64,000 nucleotides of DNA. Origin: DATJHM01 sp035493895 (GTDB lineage: Bacteria; Chloroflexota; Ktedonobacteria; Ktedonobacterales; Ktedonobacteraceae). This document shows, one piece after another, positions 42,689 through 51,182 of the stretch (the first letter of the stretch is position 1; each line of letters starts with the position of its first letter). The translations under genes were made by a program, and so were the position numbers. The stretch is taken from contig DATJHM010000180.1 of assembly GCA_035493895.1 (NCBI GenBank), forward strand, positions 17,291-81,290, read 5' to 3'. The notes beneath the pieces are model-generated. The model was not told where the DNA came from, did not search any database, and saw only the letters and a list, made by a program, of their open reading frames with translations.

Positions 42689-43942
42689 TCAGGCGCTACA
42701 TGCTTCCAGGTATTCAACAAAGGTCTTCGTGATATTGTAGTAATTGAACTTCTTGACGTGTTCTACGCCTGCATCGATCATCGTGCGGCGATCAACGCGA
42801 TTATCAAGCAATGAGATCACTTTCTCCGCTAAATCGTCGGGAGAGCTGTGTTTTGAATACAGGCTGTGAGGTCCGGCAGCTTCGGAGACGCCACCGACGT
42901 GCGTGGTCACCAGGGGAACACCTGCCGCCTGGTATTCTAAAGCGCTTATACAGAGCGTTTCCACAAAGTTCAGAACGGGCTTCGTCGGGATCACGCCAAC
43001 AGAGGATAATTGCATCAGAGCGCGTTTTTCACTATTGCTAATCGCATCAGTGAAGATAACGTCTGGTATGTTCTGCGTCTGGACATCCTGCCTCAAAGAG
43101 TCCAGAGAGATCCCCTGCCCACCGATCACCAGCACAGTATCGGGGTGATAGCGTTTAATGATAGGGAAGGCAGCCAACAAATCCTCGACGCCTTTTTCAG
43201 GGAAAAGCCGACCGAAGTACGAGATTATTTTTGTATTTTCTGGTATCTCAAACTTCCTTCTAAAAGAAAGAAGTTGTGCCTCATCGCGCTCAAGAAAATA
43301 GGTATTGTTAAACGGGGCATACAACACCTTCATTTCAGAAGCGATTTTTTCGACGAGATGTCCAGGCAAGATATCCTGTGCATATTCGATAATCTTGTCT
43401 TTTGTAAACTGCGAGACGGCCAGCATAATATCGCCACTGAGTAACTGGAGCAGAAGAAACTTCGCGCCACCGTCAGTGCGATGATTGGCGATCGAATGAA
43501 GGACATCAGAGCCGACCGCTTTATGTGCCGTGATAACTTTCTTGTTCAAGACGACCTGCGCATAGAGTTTGGCCTGATTGGCAATATAGGCATGCGGATC
43601 AAGGTAAAAAGTCGAAAGGACGGTAATATTTTTCTCAATGATGAGATTAATAACCTGGCCGATGAACGCCTTGATTAACGCGCCATCTAAGACCTTCAGG
43701 CTTCCTTTGTAATCGGGCAAGACCCGATACACATGCGAATACTGCTCGGCCTCGGACATCAGTTCGGGTGAGCTATTGTAATTGGTAGCTTTCTCATAGA
43801 GAGACTGGTCGTAGGTGACCTCATAGTGTTTCGCGCCAGACATTTCCAGAAGCGCCTTGCCTTGATACAACGCTTCAAATGAATGACCGGACATATAGGG
43901 GGGAAACTTGCTGATGGTGCATACTGTCATATCGCTGCGCAT
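42689..43942 (-). CDS. Glycosyltransferase, family 4 (GT-B fold)
   Basis: A protein of 417 residues. The N-terminal FPPYMSGHSFEALYQ substrate loop and the C-terminal nucleotide-sugar half with IISYFGRLFPEKGVEDLL, DTVLVIGGQG, and the E-x7-E segment (CISALEYQAAGVPLVT) define GT4. It would transfer a sugar from a nucleotide donor to a lipid, glycan or small molecule. There are no membrane segments. AAGGAG is seven bases before ATG 43942. It is isolated: no other cell-surface biosynthesis genes are next to it, so the acceptor is unknown. Confidence 0.9.
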   Translation of the reverse strand: MRSDMTVCTISKFPPYMSGHSFEALYQGKALLEMSGAKHYEVTYDQSLYEKATNYNSSPELMSEAEQYSHVYRVLPDYKGSLKVLDGALIKAFIGQVINLIIEKNITVLSTFYLDPHAYIANQAKLYAQVVLNKKVITAHKAVGSDVLHSIANHRTDGGAKFLLLQLLSGDIMLAVSQFTKDKIIEYAQDILPGHLVEKIASEMKVLYAPFNNTYFLERDEAQLLSFRRKFEIPENTKIISYFGRLFPEKGVEDLLAAFPIIKRYHPDTVLVIGGQGISLDSLRQDVQTQNIPDVIFTDAISNSEKRALMQLSSVGVIPTKPVLNFVETLCISALEYQAAGVPLVTTHVGGVSEAAGPHSLYSKHSSPDDLAEKVISLLDNRVDRRTMIDAGVEHVKKFNYYNITKTFVEYLEACSA

Positions 43943-44932
43943 GCTGTCTCCTTATAGTAGAAGATCAGAAAATGACAACCTGAAATGGTACATTACAGAG
44001 TGGAATCGTGAAAGTAAATGTGAAGCAGATTTCTACGGCAGATTTCAGTACCCTCAGGAGAGGCTGTGGGCAGAGAACAGCAAGGGTTCCAGCCATCTGA
44101 CGCGCAGGCATAATCGTTTTTGTCCTTTCGTGACATGACCGAGATACAAGTTGCCTACCACATGGTAGACCTCGTTGCCGCATCATCAAGGCAGGTTAGC
44201 CATAGTCTAGCACGTAACGCTTTTTTGAGCAAGAGGGGCAGGGAACTGGCTTCTGGTGCGGATTGCGGTAGAGGTTATATATCGCGCCAAAGACAGCAGC
44301 ATAGAGCAATCTGGAAGAGAGTATCGATACAAGTATGTATCGCTTCTTTCTGTTCAGCGGCAATCTAAGGACATGAGAAGGTGTATATGGATGAAGTATA
44401 AATATAGGTGAAATGCTCTTTTTGGGCTACTATAATGAGCCTGTTACAAAGCTTATTTATTGATAGAGGAACATTTACCTGCCGGTGCGGAATATTCGTA
44501 ATATGTGCGACAATGTATATATGTGGTATTATCGGCGTAGAATAAAAGAAAGCGCGGACATGGTGGCTTTCTGATCAGCAGGAGCGTGATCAGGAAGCGG
44601 GTCTACTGGTCTGACAAGCGTCATGACGTTTGAGATACGGGGAGGGGAGCGAGATGGCCGGAGGGGCGGACGCCATTCGACATTGCACCTTTTCTTCGTT
44701 CATACCGCACTCGAGAAGTATGCGCGGGGGCGAGATGGCCGGAGGGGGCGGACGCCATTCGACATGGCGTCCCTACTGTTCGCTATTGCACCTTTTCTTC
44801 GTTCATACCGCACTCGAGAAGTATGCGGCACCACGCCCCTACAGGTCTGGGTGAGCACGGTTAAAGAGACGGTGAAGAAGTGCTACGCGGTTCGTGGTCG
44901 TAAGACGGAGCCATTTTCAGGGAGATGAATAT
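43943..44932. repeat. 990-base spacer with tandem 103-bp duplication and hairpin repeats
   Basis: No supported gene. A TATAAT at 44431-44436 and a TATTAT near 44527 are possible -10 elements. From 44651 two tandem copies of a unit with GAGATGGCCGGAGGGG, GGACGCCAT and a 43-bp segment beginning ATTGCACCTTTTCTTCG occur; the 43-bp segment is exact at 44682-44724 and 44785-44827. The second unit contains the whole hairpin (44750-44772), the first only its left half. The final bases give GGGAG, the RBS of the next gene. Confidence 0.7.
44682..44827. repeat. Exact 43-bp direct repeat (44682-44724 and 44785-44827)
   Basis: Both copies begin ATTGCACCTTTTCTTCG and end CGAGAAGTATGCG, with a 103-bp start-to-start step. 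The intervening sequence carries the GGACGCCAT hairpin. The arrangement looks like a recent tandem duplication with one hairpin arm lost from the first unit. Confidence 0.9.
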
Positions 44933-46699
44933 ATGGAACCTGAACATACTATTTTTTTAAGTAATGATCCTCTTCCGTTCACGGAAGGTCAGGTGACACG
45001 AGAGGTACTCAGCGAAACCGATCCAGTGCGTGGACCTCGTGATCCGAGAATCGAGGAAAAAATTCCCTATGGTAAGGTTACCTTCAATCCTCATGGCTGC
45101 CAGATCATCGCCCTGCCTCCTGCCAGCGGGGCTGCACGTGCACTGCATGCAGTTGATAGTTCGCATTGGGATCTTTACCTGATCATTATCCCCTTCACGC
45201 TTCATCCTCCTTACAAAAATAGCGCTTATGAACGGTTCTCTTTTTTCGTCGAGATGGACGATCCACAGGCCACCGCCTACGATCTCTTCCCCAGACAGAC
45301 CTTAACACCGACGCTTGCCATCACAAGATATACCATCTCAGCGGAGGGCAAATTCCAGAAGCTCACATCTACAGATGCAACGAATAGTCTGCGTATCGAC
45401 ATGGACATCCTGCATCCGAAAATTCTCGCTTATGGTGAGGGTGAGCAGAAATTCTACTGGCTTTACACAGAAGGCACAGCACGAGCAGGCGTGATCGCAG
45501 AAACGAAACATACGCTGCTCGTCTTACGCGTACCAACCGGCACCAGTTCCGTCAGCGGCAATTTTTACTGTCGGGCTGAAGTAATGAGCAATACCTTTGG
45601 CCTGCGTTTTAAAAGAGAGGCCAGCGTCAATACAGTCGCTTTTCGCTGGGATATGGCCCAGGCAGCAAAAGTTTCACAGGCACCACTCTATGATGTTTGC
45701 CTGGTCTGTGCGCTCGCAGAGGAGGCAAAGGCGCTTATCGCTGAAATTACTCGCCAATGCCAGGTCACATTTCAGGAGGGTTATAGCCCAACGTTAAAAA
45801 GAGACTATCGCCATACCACTATCCAGAATCGTCATGGAGAGCCACTCAGCATACACATCTCCTGGCAAACAAATCCGGGCGCTGTTGAGACGGGTCTGCA
45901 CCTGACCTCGCTCTTGCGAGAGATTCGGCCTCGTTTCGTAGGAATGACCGGAATGTGTGCAGGGGATCAGACACAGGTAGCGCTGGGAGACATCGTCGTT
46001 GCGGAGCGCGCCTTTTTCTACGATTCAGGTGAGCTGGCAGTGGATGACAGGGGGCGAAAAGTCTACCGGCATAATACGACCACCTGGCAACCGCACCAGG
46101 AGACGCTACACACCCTGCGTATGTTCACAGACGCGCAAGCGCTCAACATACATCTATCGCGGCCCATCTCAAGGCGTCAACAGCGTGATTGGCTGCTCTC
46201 GACGTTATATGAGTCGGGTTCACATCGGCTGACGGACCTTACGCAGCAGGATCTTCAGCAGTACGCGCCGCACTGGCGTAAGATACTGCCGATGCTAAAA
46301 AGCGGAGAGAGGCCATTTCTCTCCGAGGAAAATGAGTTGCTGGACCCGGATCGCGTGGGCGGGCTCTACTATGGAGAGGAAGAGTTCCCCTATCGAGATC
46401 CAGCCGTACCAGCGATCCACATCAAGCCGATTGCCTCAGGGAACACAGAGCGAGCAGACAATCCATTTGCAGAGATTCGTTATCCCGTGCAAGGAACAGT
46501 AGCAGTGGATCTGGAAGGTGCAGCATTCTACCGCACCCTGGCAGATTTTCCTGAGACTCCCGCATTTCTCGCCAAAGGAGTGTGTGATTACGCAGATCAG
46601 ACGCGAGACGAGACATACCGCGCCTATGCCTCAACCGTCGCAGCTGCCTATATGCTGGGCTTTTTGCAAGCCCATGTACGCGGTCAGGCAGTGATGTGA
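44933..46699 (+). CDS. Two-domain protein: novel N-terminal domain and nucleoside-phosphorylase/nucleosidase-fold domain
   Basis: A protein of 588 residues. Residues 1-255 or so form a beta-rich domain I do not recognise (KVTFNPHGCQIIALPP, HWDLYLIIIPFTLHPPYKNS, FFVEMDDPQATAYDL). From about 265 comes a PNP/UDP-phosphorylase-like domain: YDVCLVCALAEEAKAL, then VGMTGMCAG with VALGDIVVAERA, the purine-site TVAVDLEGAAFY, and GVCDYADQTRDETYRAYAS with the acid Asp, closing on AAAYMLGFL. An insertion of about 120 residues splits the fold between the ribose-site and purine-site motifs. The last motif is very like PNP domains of fungal NLR-type immune receptors and some bacterial defence effectors. No signal peptide or membrane segment. 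GGGAG is eight bases before ATG 44933. Biological role unknown. Confidence 0.75.
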   Translation: MEPEHTIFLSNDPLPFTEGQVTREVLSETDPVRGPRDPRIEEKIPYGKVTFNPHGCQIIALPPASGAARALHAVDSSHWDLYLIIIPFTLHPPYKNSAYERFSFFVEMDDPQATAYDLFPRQTLTPTLAITRYTISAEGKFQKLTSTDATNSLRIDMDILHPKILAYGEGEQKFYWLYTEGTARAGVIAETKHTLLVLRVPTGTSSVSGNFYCRAEVMSNTFGLRFKREASVNTVAFRWDMAQAAKVSQAPLYDVCLVCALAEEAKALIAEITRQCQVTFQEGYSPTLKRDYRHTTIQNRHGEPLSIHISWQTNPGAVETGLHLTSLLREIRPRFVGMTGMCAGDQTQVALGDIVVAERAFFYDSGELAVDDRGRKVYRHNTTTWQPHQETLHTLRMFTDAQALNIHLSRPISRRQQRDWLLSTLYESGSHRLTDLTQQDLQQYAPHWRKILPMLKSGERPFLSEENELLDPDRVGGLYYGEEEFPYRDPAVPAIHIKPIASGNTERADNPFAEIRYPVQGTVAVDLEGAAFYRTLADFPETPAFLAKGVCDYADQTRDETYRAYASTVAAAYMLGFLQAHVRGQAVM

Positions 46700-46774
46700 A
46701 CACTCAGCGATAGATACGAAGCGAGCAGGGGCGATGCATCAGCTCTACTGCTCGCATATCGCTAAGAGACCAGA

Positions 46775-46933
46775 TCAGGCTTTTTGTTGCGCAGGCAAAA
46801 TACGGGTCAGCTTTGTCCCGCATACCGAACACAGGCCCTGCATGGCAGGTTTCCCATTTTTCATCGTGATCTGATGGGAATCTTTCATATCACGTTTTTC
46901 TTTGCATTTTACGCAGTATGCTATTTCCGCCAT
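46775..46933 (-). CDS. DUF5679 zinc-knuckle microprotein
   Basis: A protein of 52 residues. It reads MAEIAYCVKCKEKRDMKDS, then MKNGKPAMQGLCSVCGTKLTR, with two CxxC knuckles (residues 7-10 and 35-38), the pattern of the DUF5679 family, small conserved proteins common in Chloroflexi and Actinobacteria. AAAGGAAA lies about ten bases upstream of the ATG. Function unknown; zinc binding is expected from the four Cys. Confidence 0.85.
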   Translation of the reverse strand: MAEIAYCVKCKEKRDMKDSHQITMKNGKPAMQGLCSVCGTKLTRILPAQQKA

Positions 46934-47285
46934 AGATGATAATTTCCTTTCAATTTTGTGCTTGCAGGATCTCAGCAGAAGCAGAAATCCCCAACGTCTC
47001 TTTATCTATACGCGAGCTCGCAGCATTCAGCTTCAAAGCGAGCGTCACTTCAGATAAATGAACTCTCTGACTACATTATAAATGTTGCAATAGATTCTAA
47101 CGGGTTTTGAACAGTTTTAGCAGGAAATATGGCCCAAAAGTAGTGTATGAAATTTGTTCAGACCAGTTCAGGGCGTAACAGGGAGCATCTTTTTTCAGAG
47201 GAACGCCTTTCATGCGCGTTTTCCCAGAAAATACGCACACGAAAGGCGTCCATAAAGGAACAAAGCATGCTTTGCGGAGAAGCAT
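46934..47285. other. 352-base spacer downstream of the WD40 gene
   Basis: No gene is supported. It contains the long inverted repeat at 47202-47250 and is otherwise featureless. Confidence 0.55.
47202..47250. terminator. Long inverted repeat, probable 3' hairpin of the WD40 transcript
   Basis: ACGCCTTTC (47203-47211) pairs with GAAAGGCGT (47241-47249); inside, TGCG...TTTTC pairs with GAAAA...CGCA around CCA. There is no T-run, so it is an mRNA-end structure rather than a proven terminator. It begins 36 bases after the WD40 stop on the minus strand. Confidence 0.5.
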
Positions 47286-48632
47286 TCAGTTAGCGACCCA
47301 GATTAGTACTTTATGGTCCCACCCGCCTGAAGCGATATGGTGTCCATCGGGAGACCAGGCAACAGCGCTAACATTGTTATCGCCGTGGCCTCGATAAATC
47401 AGATGGGTGCTACCCGTACTGACATCCCAGACCTGTACCGTGTGATCCCAGCTGGCAGAGGCGATCTCCTGGCCGTTTGGAGACCAGGCCAGCGAGCTGA
47501 CTTCCCCGGTATGCCCGGTATAGACACGTCTGGTTGCGCCCGTCTTCGTATTCCAGACCTGCACAATATCATTGCGACTTCCCGAGGCAATCATTGTACC
47601 ATCTGGGGACCAGGCCAGCGTATTGACATCATTAATATGGTTGCAATAGACATCGACGTAGCCACAATAGGTCAGAAGAGATTTACCAGTAAGTACATTC
47701 CAGAGTTGGATACCATACCCAGGACCAACAGAGGCCAACGTACTGCTATCTGGCGACCAGGCGATACTGCTGACAATCTCCGGAGTAGTAAAGCGGCGCA
47801 AAAGCGCACCCGTTTGCGCATTCCAGACCTCCACCATATGATCCCAGCTTCCCGAGGCAATCGTGAGCCCATCAGGGGACCAGGCCAGCGCACTGACACT
47901 ATCGGTATGGCCCGTATAGGTGAGCAGAGTAGCGCCCGTCTGAGCATTCCAGATCTGCACCGTACGATCCCAGCTGGCAGAGGCGATATAGCGTCCATCA
48001 GGAGACCAGGCAACGGCATCGACAATATCTTTATGGCCCCGATAAGTGAGCACATGAGCGCCCGTCTGAGCATTCCAGACCTGCACCGTATGATCCCAGC
48101 TGGCAGAGGCGATCTCCCGACCATTTGGAGACCAGGCAACGCTACTCACAATATCGCTATGGCCGTGATAGGTCAGAGTAGTTGAACCTACAAGTTGTCC
48201 AGCAGTAGTCCCGATATAGCGCATACCAAAGAGCAGCACCGTTCCTATCAGCAAGCAAGCGATAGCCGCAGTAGAGAGGCCACGCCCGAACACAGACAGC
48301 GGCCAGTGTTGTTTGCGTTGCGCAGTAAGAGGCTTCACCTTTTTATAGTTTGCCTGCTCCATATCTTTGTAATGCTGAAGCAGAGCCTCTCTTTTTTCCT
48401 CACTTTCCCGAAAAAACTGTGGAGAAAGCCGAGGCAACGGTTTGACAATAGGAGATGCTAATGCACGTAAACGTGCATCAAGGAAATGATAATCAGCATA
48501 GGCTGCTGAGCAATCTGCACACGTAGCCAGATGTTTATCAAGCGCGACACGATCTTCAGCCGACAAATCCTCACGGCGTAAAGCAAGTTTTTCCGCCCAG
48601 GCCAGGCAAGGAGGTTTATGGCTCATTACCAT
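47286..48632 (-). CDS. Membrane anti-sigma factor with zinc finger (zf-HC2) and seven WD40 blades
   Basis: A protein of 448 residues. Cys9, His34, Cys38 and Cys41 form the zf-HC2 anti-sigma zinc finger. A membrane helix follows a basic stretch near residue 115 (FGRGLSTAAIACLLIGTVLL). Residues about 160-448 form seven WD40 blades (each with AWSPDG, IASGSWD and VWN words), enough for one closed propeller on the outer face. The gene overlaps the upstream sigma gene by seven bases. AGGAGG is seven bases from ATG 48632; an ATG six bases later is possible. The likely job: hold the sigma factor inside until the external propeller senses a signal. Confidence 0.9.
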   Translation of the reverse strand: MVMSHKPPCLAWAEKLALRREDLSAEDRVALDKHLATCADCSAAYADYHFLDARLRALASPIVKPLPRLSPQFFRESEEKREALLQHYKDMEQANYKKVKPLTAQRKQHWPLSVFGRGLSTAAIACLLIGTVLLFGMRYIGTTAGQLVGSTTLTYHGHSDIVSSVAWSPNGREIASASWDHTVQVWNAQTGAHVLTYRGHKDIVDAVAWSPDGRYIASASWDRTVQIWNAQTGATLLTYTGHTDSVSALAWSPDGLTIASGSWDHMVEVWNAQTGALLRRFTTPEIVSSIAWSPDSSTLASVGPGYGIQLWNVLTGKSLLTYCGYVDVYCNHINDVNTLAWSPDGTMIASGSRNDIVQVWNTKTGATRRVYTGHTGEVSSLAWSPNGQEIASASWDHTVQVWDVSTGSTHLIYRGHGDNNVSAVAWSPDGHHIASGGWDHKVLIWVAN

Positions 48633-49249
48633 ATGCCCCCCTCCTGCCGCGTTGATCCTTGCTCTAGCGTAAGTCTGGCATAAATCTGCCGCAATTCTTC
48701 TTTTCCGCGACTGACATACTTACTCACTGAAGCTTCCTTCATCTTTAGAAGCAGAGCGATATCTCGCTGGGAAAACTCTTCTATCACGTATAAGATCAAA
48801 CAAGAGCGATACGTTAATGACACGCGGCTCAGAGCGATAGCCAGCAATTCAGTCTCGGCCACTTGAGCTTCTGGTCCCGCGATGCTAGGTGGCTCGATAC
48901 TGTGCTCACATGCATCCCATGAGATTGTTTGCATATGCCTGGCACGCTGTTGATAGGTATGAGCAGAATTGGTAGCGATGCGATAGAGCCAGCCGGTAAA
49001 ACGTTCAGGAGAACGAAGGCCAGGCAACGCTGCCCAGGCTTTCAGGAAAGTCTCCTGTGTCAATTCGCAGCCGATCCCATCATCACCAATCATACGCGTC
49101 AAATACCTGCTGATACGATTGTTATAGCGTTCATACAGTGCTTCAAATGCGACCTCATTGCCTTTTTGAGCGCTGATCACCAGGTCGTACTCCTCAGGAC
49201 TCTCCGTTGTCTGAGCTGAGGGCCATGTGGGCTTCTTCCAATAAGCCAT
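48626..49249 (-). CDS. ECF-type RNA polymerase sigma factor
   Basis: A protein of 207 residues. Sigma region 2 (FEALYERYNNRISRYLTRMI, then CELTQETFLKAWAALP) and region 4 (LSRVSLTYRSCLILYVIEEF and ALLLKMKEASVSKYVSRGKEEL) are intact, with a Pro-Leu linker between; there is no region 1.1, so it belongs to the extracytoplasmic-function group. It is co-transcribed with the overlapping anti-sigma gene. By analogy it is released when the membrane anti-sigma is inactivated; its targets are unknown. Confidence 0.93.
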   Translation of the reverse strand: MAYWKKPTWPSAQTTESPEEYDLVISAQKGNEVAFEALYERYNNRISRYLTRMIGDDGIGCELTQETFLKAWAALPGLRSPERFTGWLYRIATNSAHTYQQRARHMQTISWDACEHSIEPPSIAGPEAQVAETELLAIALSRVSLTYRSCLILYVIEEFSQRDIALLLKMKEASVSKYVSRGKEELRQIYARLTLEQGSTRQEGGIW

Positions 49250-49650
49250 ATGCTCACCTATCTGCCATTAAATTTTGTTTCGCCGCATTCTCTCAGGCTC
49301 TTTTTGAGTGGGTCGTGAGAGAAAGGCGAGCGAGAGTAAAGAAGATCTACCGATTTCTCATGCCATATACACCTGTACCGCGCGCCATTGCCCCTGGCAA
49401 GCATGCTATGTTATCTTGCATAGGTAAATTTCTGTTCTTCATCCTGATTATACTCTCTACTTTCTACGACACATGAGAAGTAGGAAATCTGACAATGTGT
49501 GATGCTTTTTGGGCACAAAATTGCTGTCCGATTTTGGAGATAATGCGTGTCATTAGTAGTAGATGCCTGATCAGGCAAAGAAAGAATTATTGAAGCACTG
49601 ATCGTGGAAATATCTTGAGGCACTGATCGTGGAATTACAAGGAGGTTCTC
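49250..49650. promoter_or_regulatory. Divergent spacer with palindrome and direct repeats before the sugar ABC operon
   Basis: 401 bases without a gene. TGCCTGATCAGGCA at 49564-49577 is a perfect 14-bp palindrome. GCACTGATCGTGGAA occurs twice, at 49595-49609 and 49620-49634, with a 25-base step, just before the RBS AAGGAGG at 49638-49644. Both look like operators for the sugar operon. The sigma promoter must lie at the left end. Confidence 0.65.
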
Positions 49651-51045
49651 ATGCCTATTTTTCGTCAAAAACAACGTATGGATCTGGATCAGCTCGTTGA
49701 AGAGTACAGCAAACAGCCGTTGCCGCGCCGCGAGTTTCTCCAGCGAGCAATGAAAGCGGGTCTGAGTGTCAGCGCAGCATCTGCCTTATTGGCAGCATGT
49801 GGAGGTAGCCCAGCAACTGGACCGACAACCAGCAACAGTACGCCGAAGTCGATTGATGTCTTGAGCGTCTGGGGTGGAGAAGAGCTGGATACGTTTAAAG
49901 CGGTTTGTGCTCCATTCACGCAGAAAACGAAGATCGCAGTGAACAACGAATCCACGCGCGATATTAACGCCGTATTGCAGACACGAGTACGAGGAAACAA
50001 TCCACCTGATATCGTCGCGCTGCCGAATATTCCGCAGATGCAGATGTATGCCAAACAGAACAAGCTGGTCCGGCTGGATAAATTCATGGATCAGACCACA
50101 CTCAGTCAGCAATATGCCAAGAGCTGGCTGGATCTGGCATCCTATAATGGCGGGCTCTACGCAGTCTGGCTGAAAGGCACAAACAAGGGCACCGTCTGGT
50201 ATAGTCCCAAGCAATTCAAGGCCCTCAACATCCAGCCGCCAAAGACCTGGGACGAGATGATTGCGCTCTCGAATAAGTTAGCAGCCAGTGGGAAATATCC
50301 GTGGTCGATGGGCGTAGAGAGTGGAGCAGCCAGTGGTTGGCCAGCGGCGGACTGGGTCGCACAGATTTTCCTGAATCAATCCGGGCCCGATCTCTATGAT
50401 CAATGGGTTGCGCACAAGATTCCCTGGACACACGATAGCGTTAAAAACGCATTCCAGACCTTTGGTCAGATTACCGGGGGCAAACATTATATCGATGGTG
50501 CGCCCCAATCGATTCTCGCTACCGGTGACGAGGCCGCCAGCTACGAGCCATTCCAGAATCCGCCACAGGCATATATGTACTATCTTGGTGATTTCACCAT
50601 TGGTTTTCTTACTTCGCAATTCAAGAATATTAAAGCAAGCACCGATTTCGACTACTTCCCGTTCCCCACAATCAACTCGCAGTACCAGGGAGCGATCACA
50701 GTTGCAGGCGACATCATGGCCGCAATGCGTGACAATGATGGGACACGGCAATTTATGACCTATCTGACCACACCAGAAGCGCAATCGATCTGGGTACAGC
50801 GTGGCGGCGCGACCTCTGTCAACAAAAAGGTCGATCTGTCTCTCTACCCGAGCGATGTAGCGCGTAACTCGGCCAAGATGCTTACCGATGCGCCAATCAA
50901 CCGCTTTGGCGCAGGTGACCTGATGCCAGCAGCGGTCCAGACCGCCTTCTGGAAAGGATTGCTGACATTCATTGGCGATCAGAAACAGCTAAATAGCGTT
51001 TTGAGCACAATTGAAGATGCAGCACAGCAAGGTTACACATCCTAA
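49651..51045 (+). CDS. Sugar ABC transporter substrate-binding lipoprotein (family 1)
   Basis: A protein of 464 residues. The N-terminal leader carries twin arginine (PRREFLQRA, residues 25-33) and a lipobox LLAAC with Cys50, so Tat-type export and lipidation are likely. The mature part is an extracellular solute-binding family 1 (MalE-like) protein: SIDVLSVWGGEELDTFK at the start, ARDNNGTRQFMTYLTTPEAQ-like C-terminal (GTRQFMTYLTTPEAQSIWV). AAGGAGG is six bases before ATG. It is the first gene of an ABC importer; MalF/MalG-like permeases follow. The ATPase is missing and may be shared, as with MsmK-type ATPases. Ligand unknown. Confidence 0.92.
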   Translation: MPIFRQKQRMDLDQLVEEYSKQPLPRREFLQRAMKAGLSVSAASALLAACGGSPATGPTTSNSTPKSIDVLSVWGGEELDTFKAVCAPFTQKTKIAVNNESTRDINAVLQTRVRGNNPPDIVALPNIPQMQMYAKQNKLVRLDKFMDQTTLSQQYAKSWLDLASYNGGLYAVWLKGTNKGTVWYSPKQFKALNIQPPKTWDEMIALSNKLAASGKYPWSMGVESGAASGWPAADWVAQIFLNQSGPDLYDQWVAHKIPWTHDSVKNAFQTFGQITGGKHYIDGAPQSILATGDEAASYEPFQNPPQAYMYYLGDFTIGFLTSQFKNIKASTDFDYFPFPTINSQYQGAITVAGDIMAAMRDNDGTRQFMTYLTTPEAQSIWVQRGGATSVNKKVDLSLYPSDVARNSAKMLTDAPINRFGAGDLMPAAVQTAFWKGLLTFIGDQKQLNSVLSTIEDAAQQGYTS

Positions 51046-51182
51046 TCTTCCTGTCTATTTGCCTCTACTGCTTCACAGAGCAGGGATACAAGCGAGGTGA
51101 AAGTTGCTTCGCCGGGGGCTGGTCCGCGGCGAAGCAGCAATCGCATACAAGCGCCCTGCTTCCAAGTGACAAAGGATAGATT

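Noticed and set aside
44120..44368. 82-residue + strand open frame in the spacer after the GT4 gene
   Set aside because: No RBS, no recognisable domain and codon content unlike neighbours; not strong enough to list.
43943..44932. CRISPR array suggested by repeated 43-bp segments
   Set aside because: Only two copies, no regular spacers and no cas gene; it is a tandem duplication of a dispersed element.
47337..48185. 282-residue + strand open frame
   Set aside because: It is the regular complement of the WD40 blades, whose repeats keep the opposite frame open; it has no start context.
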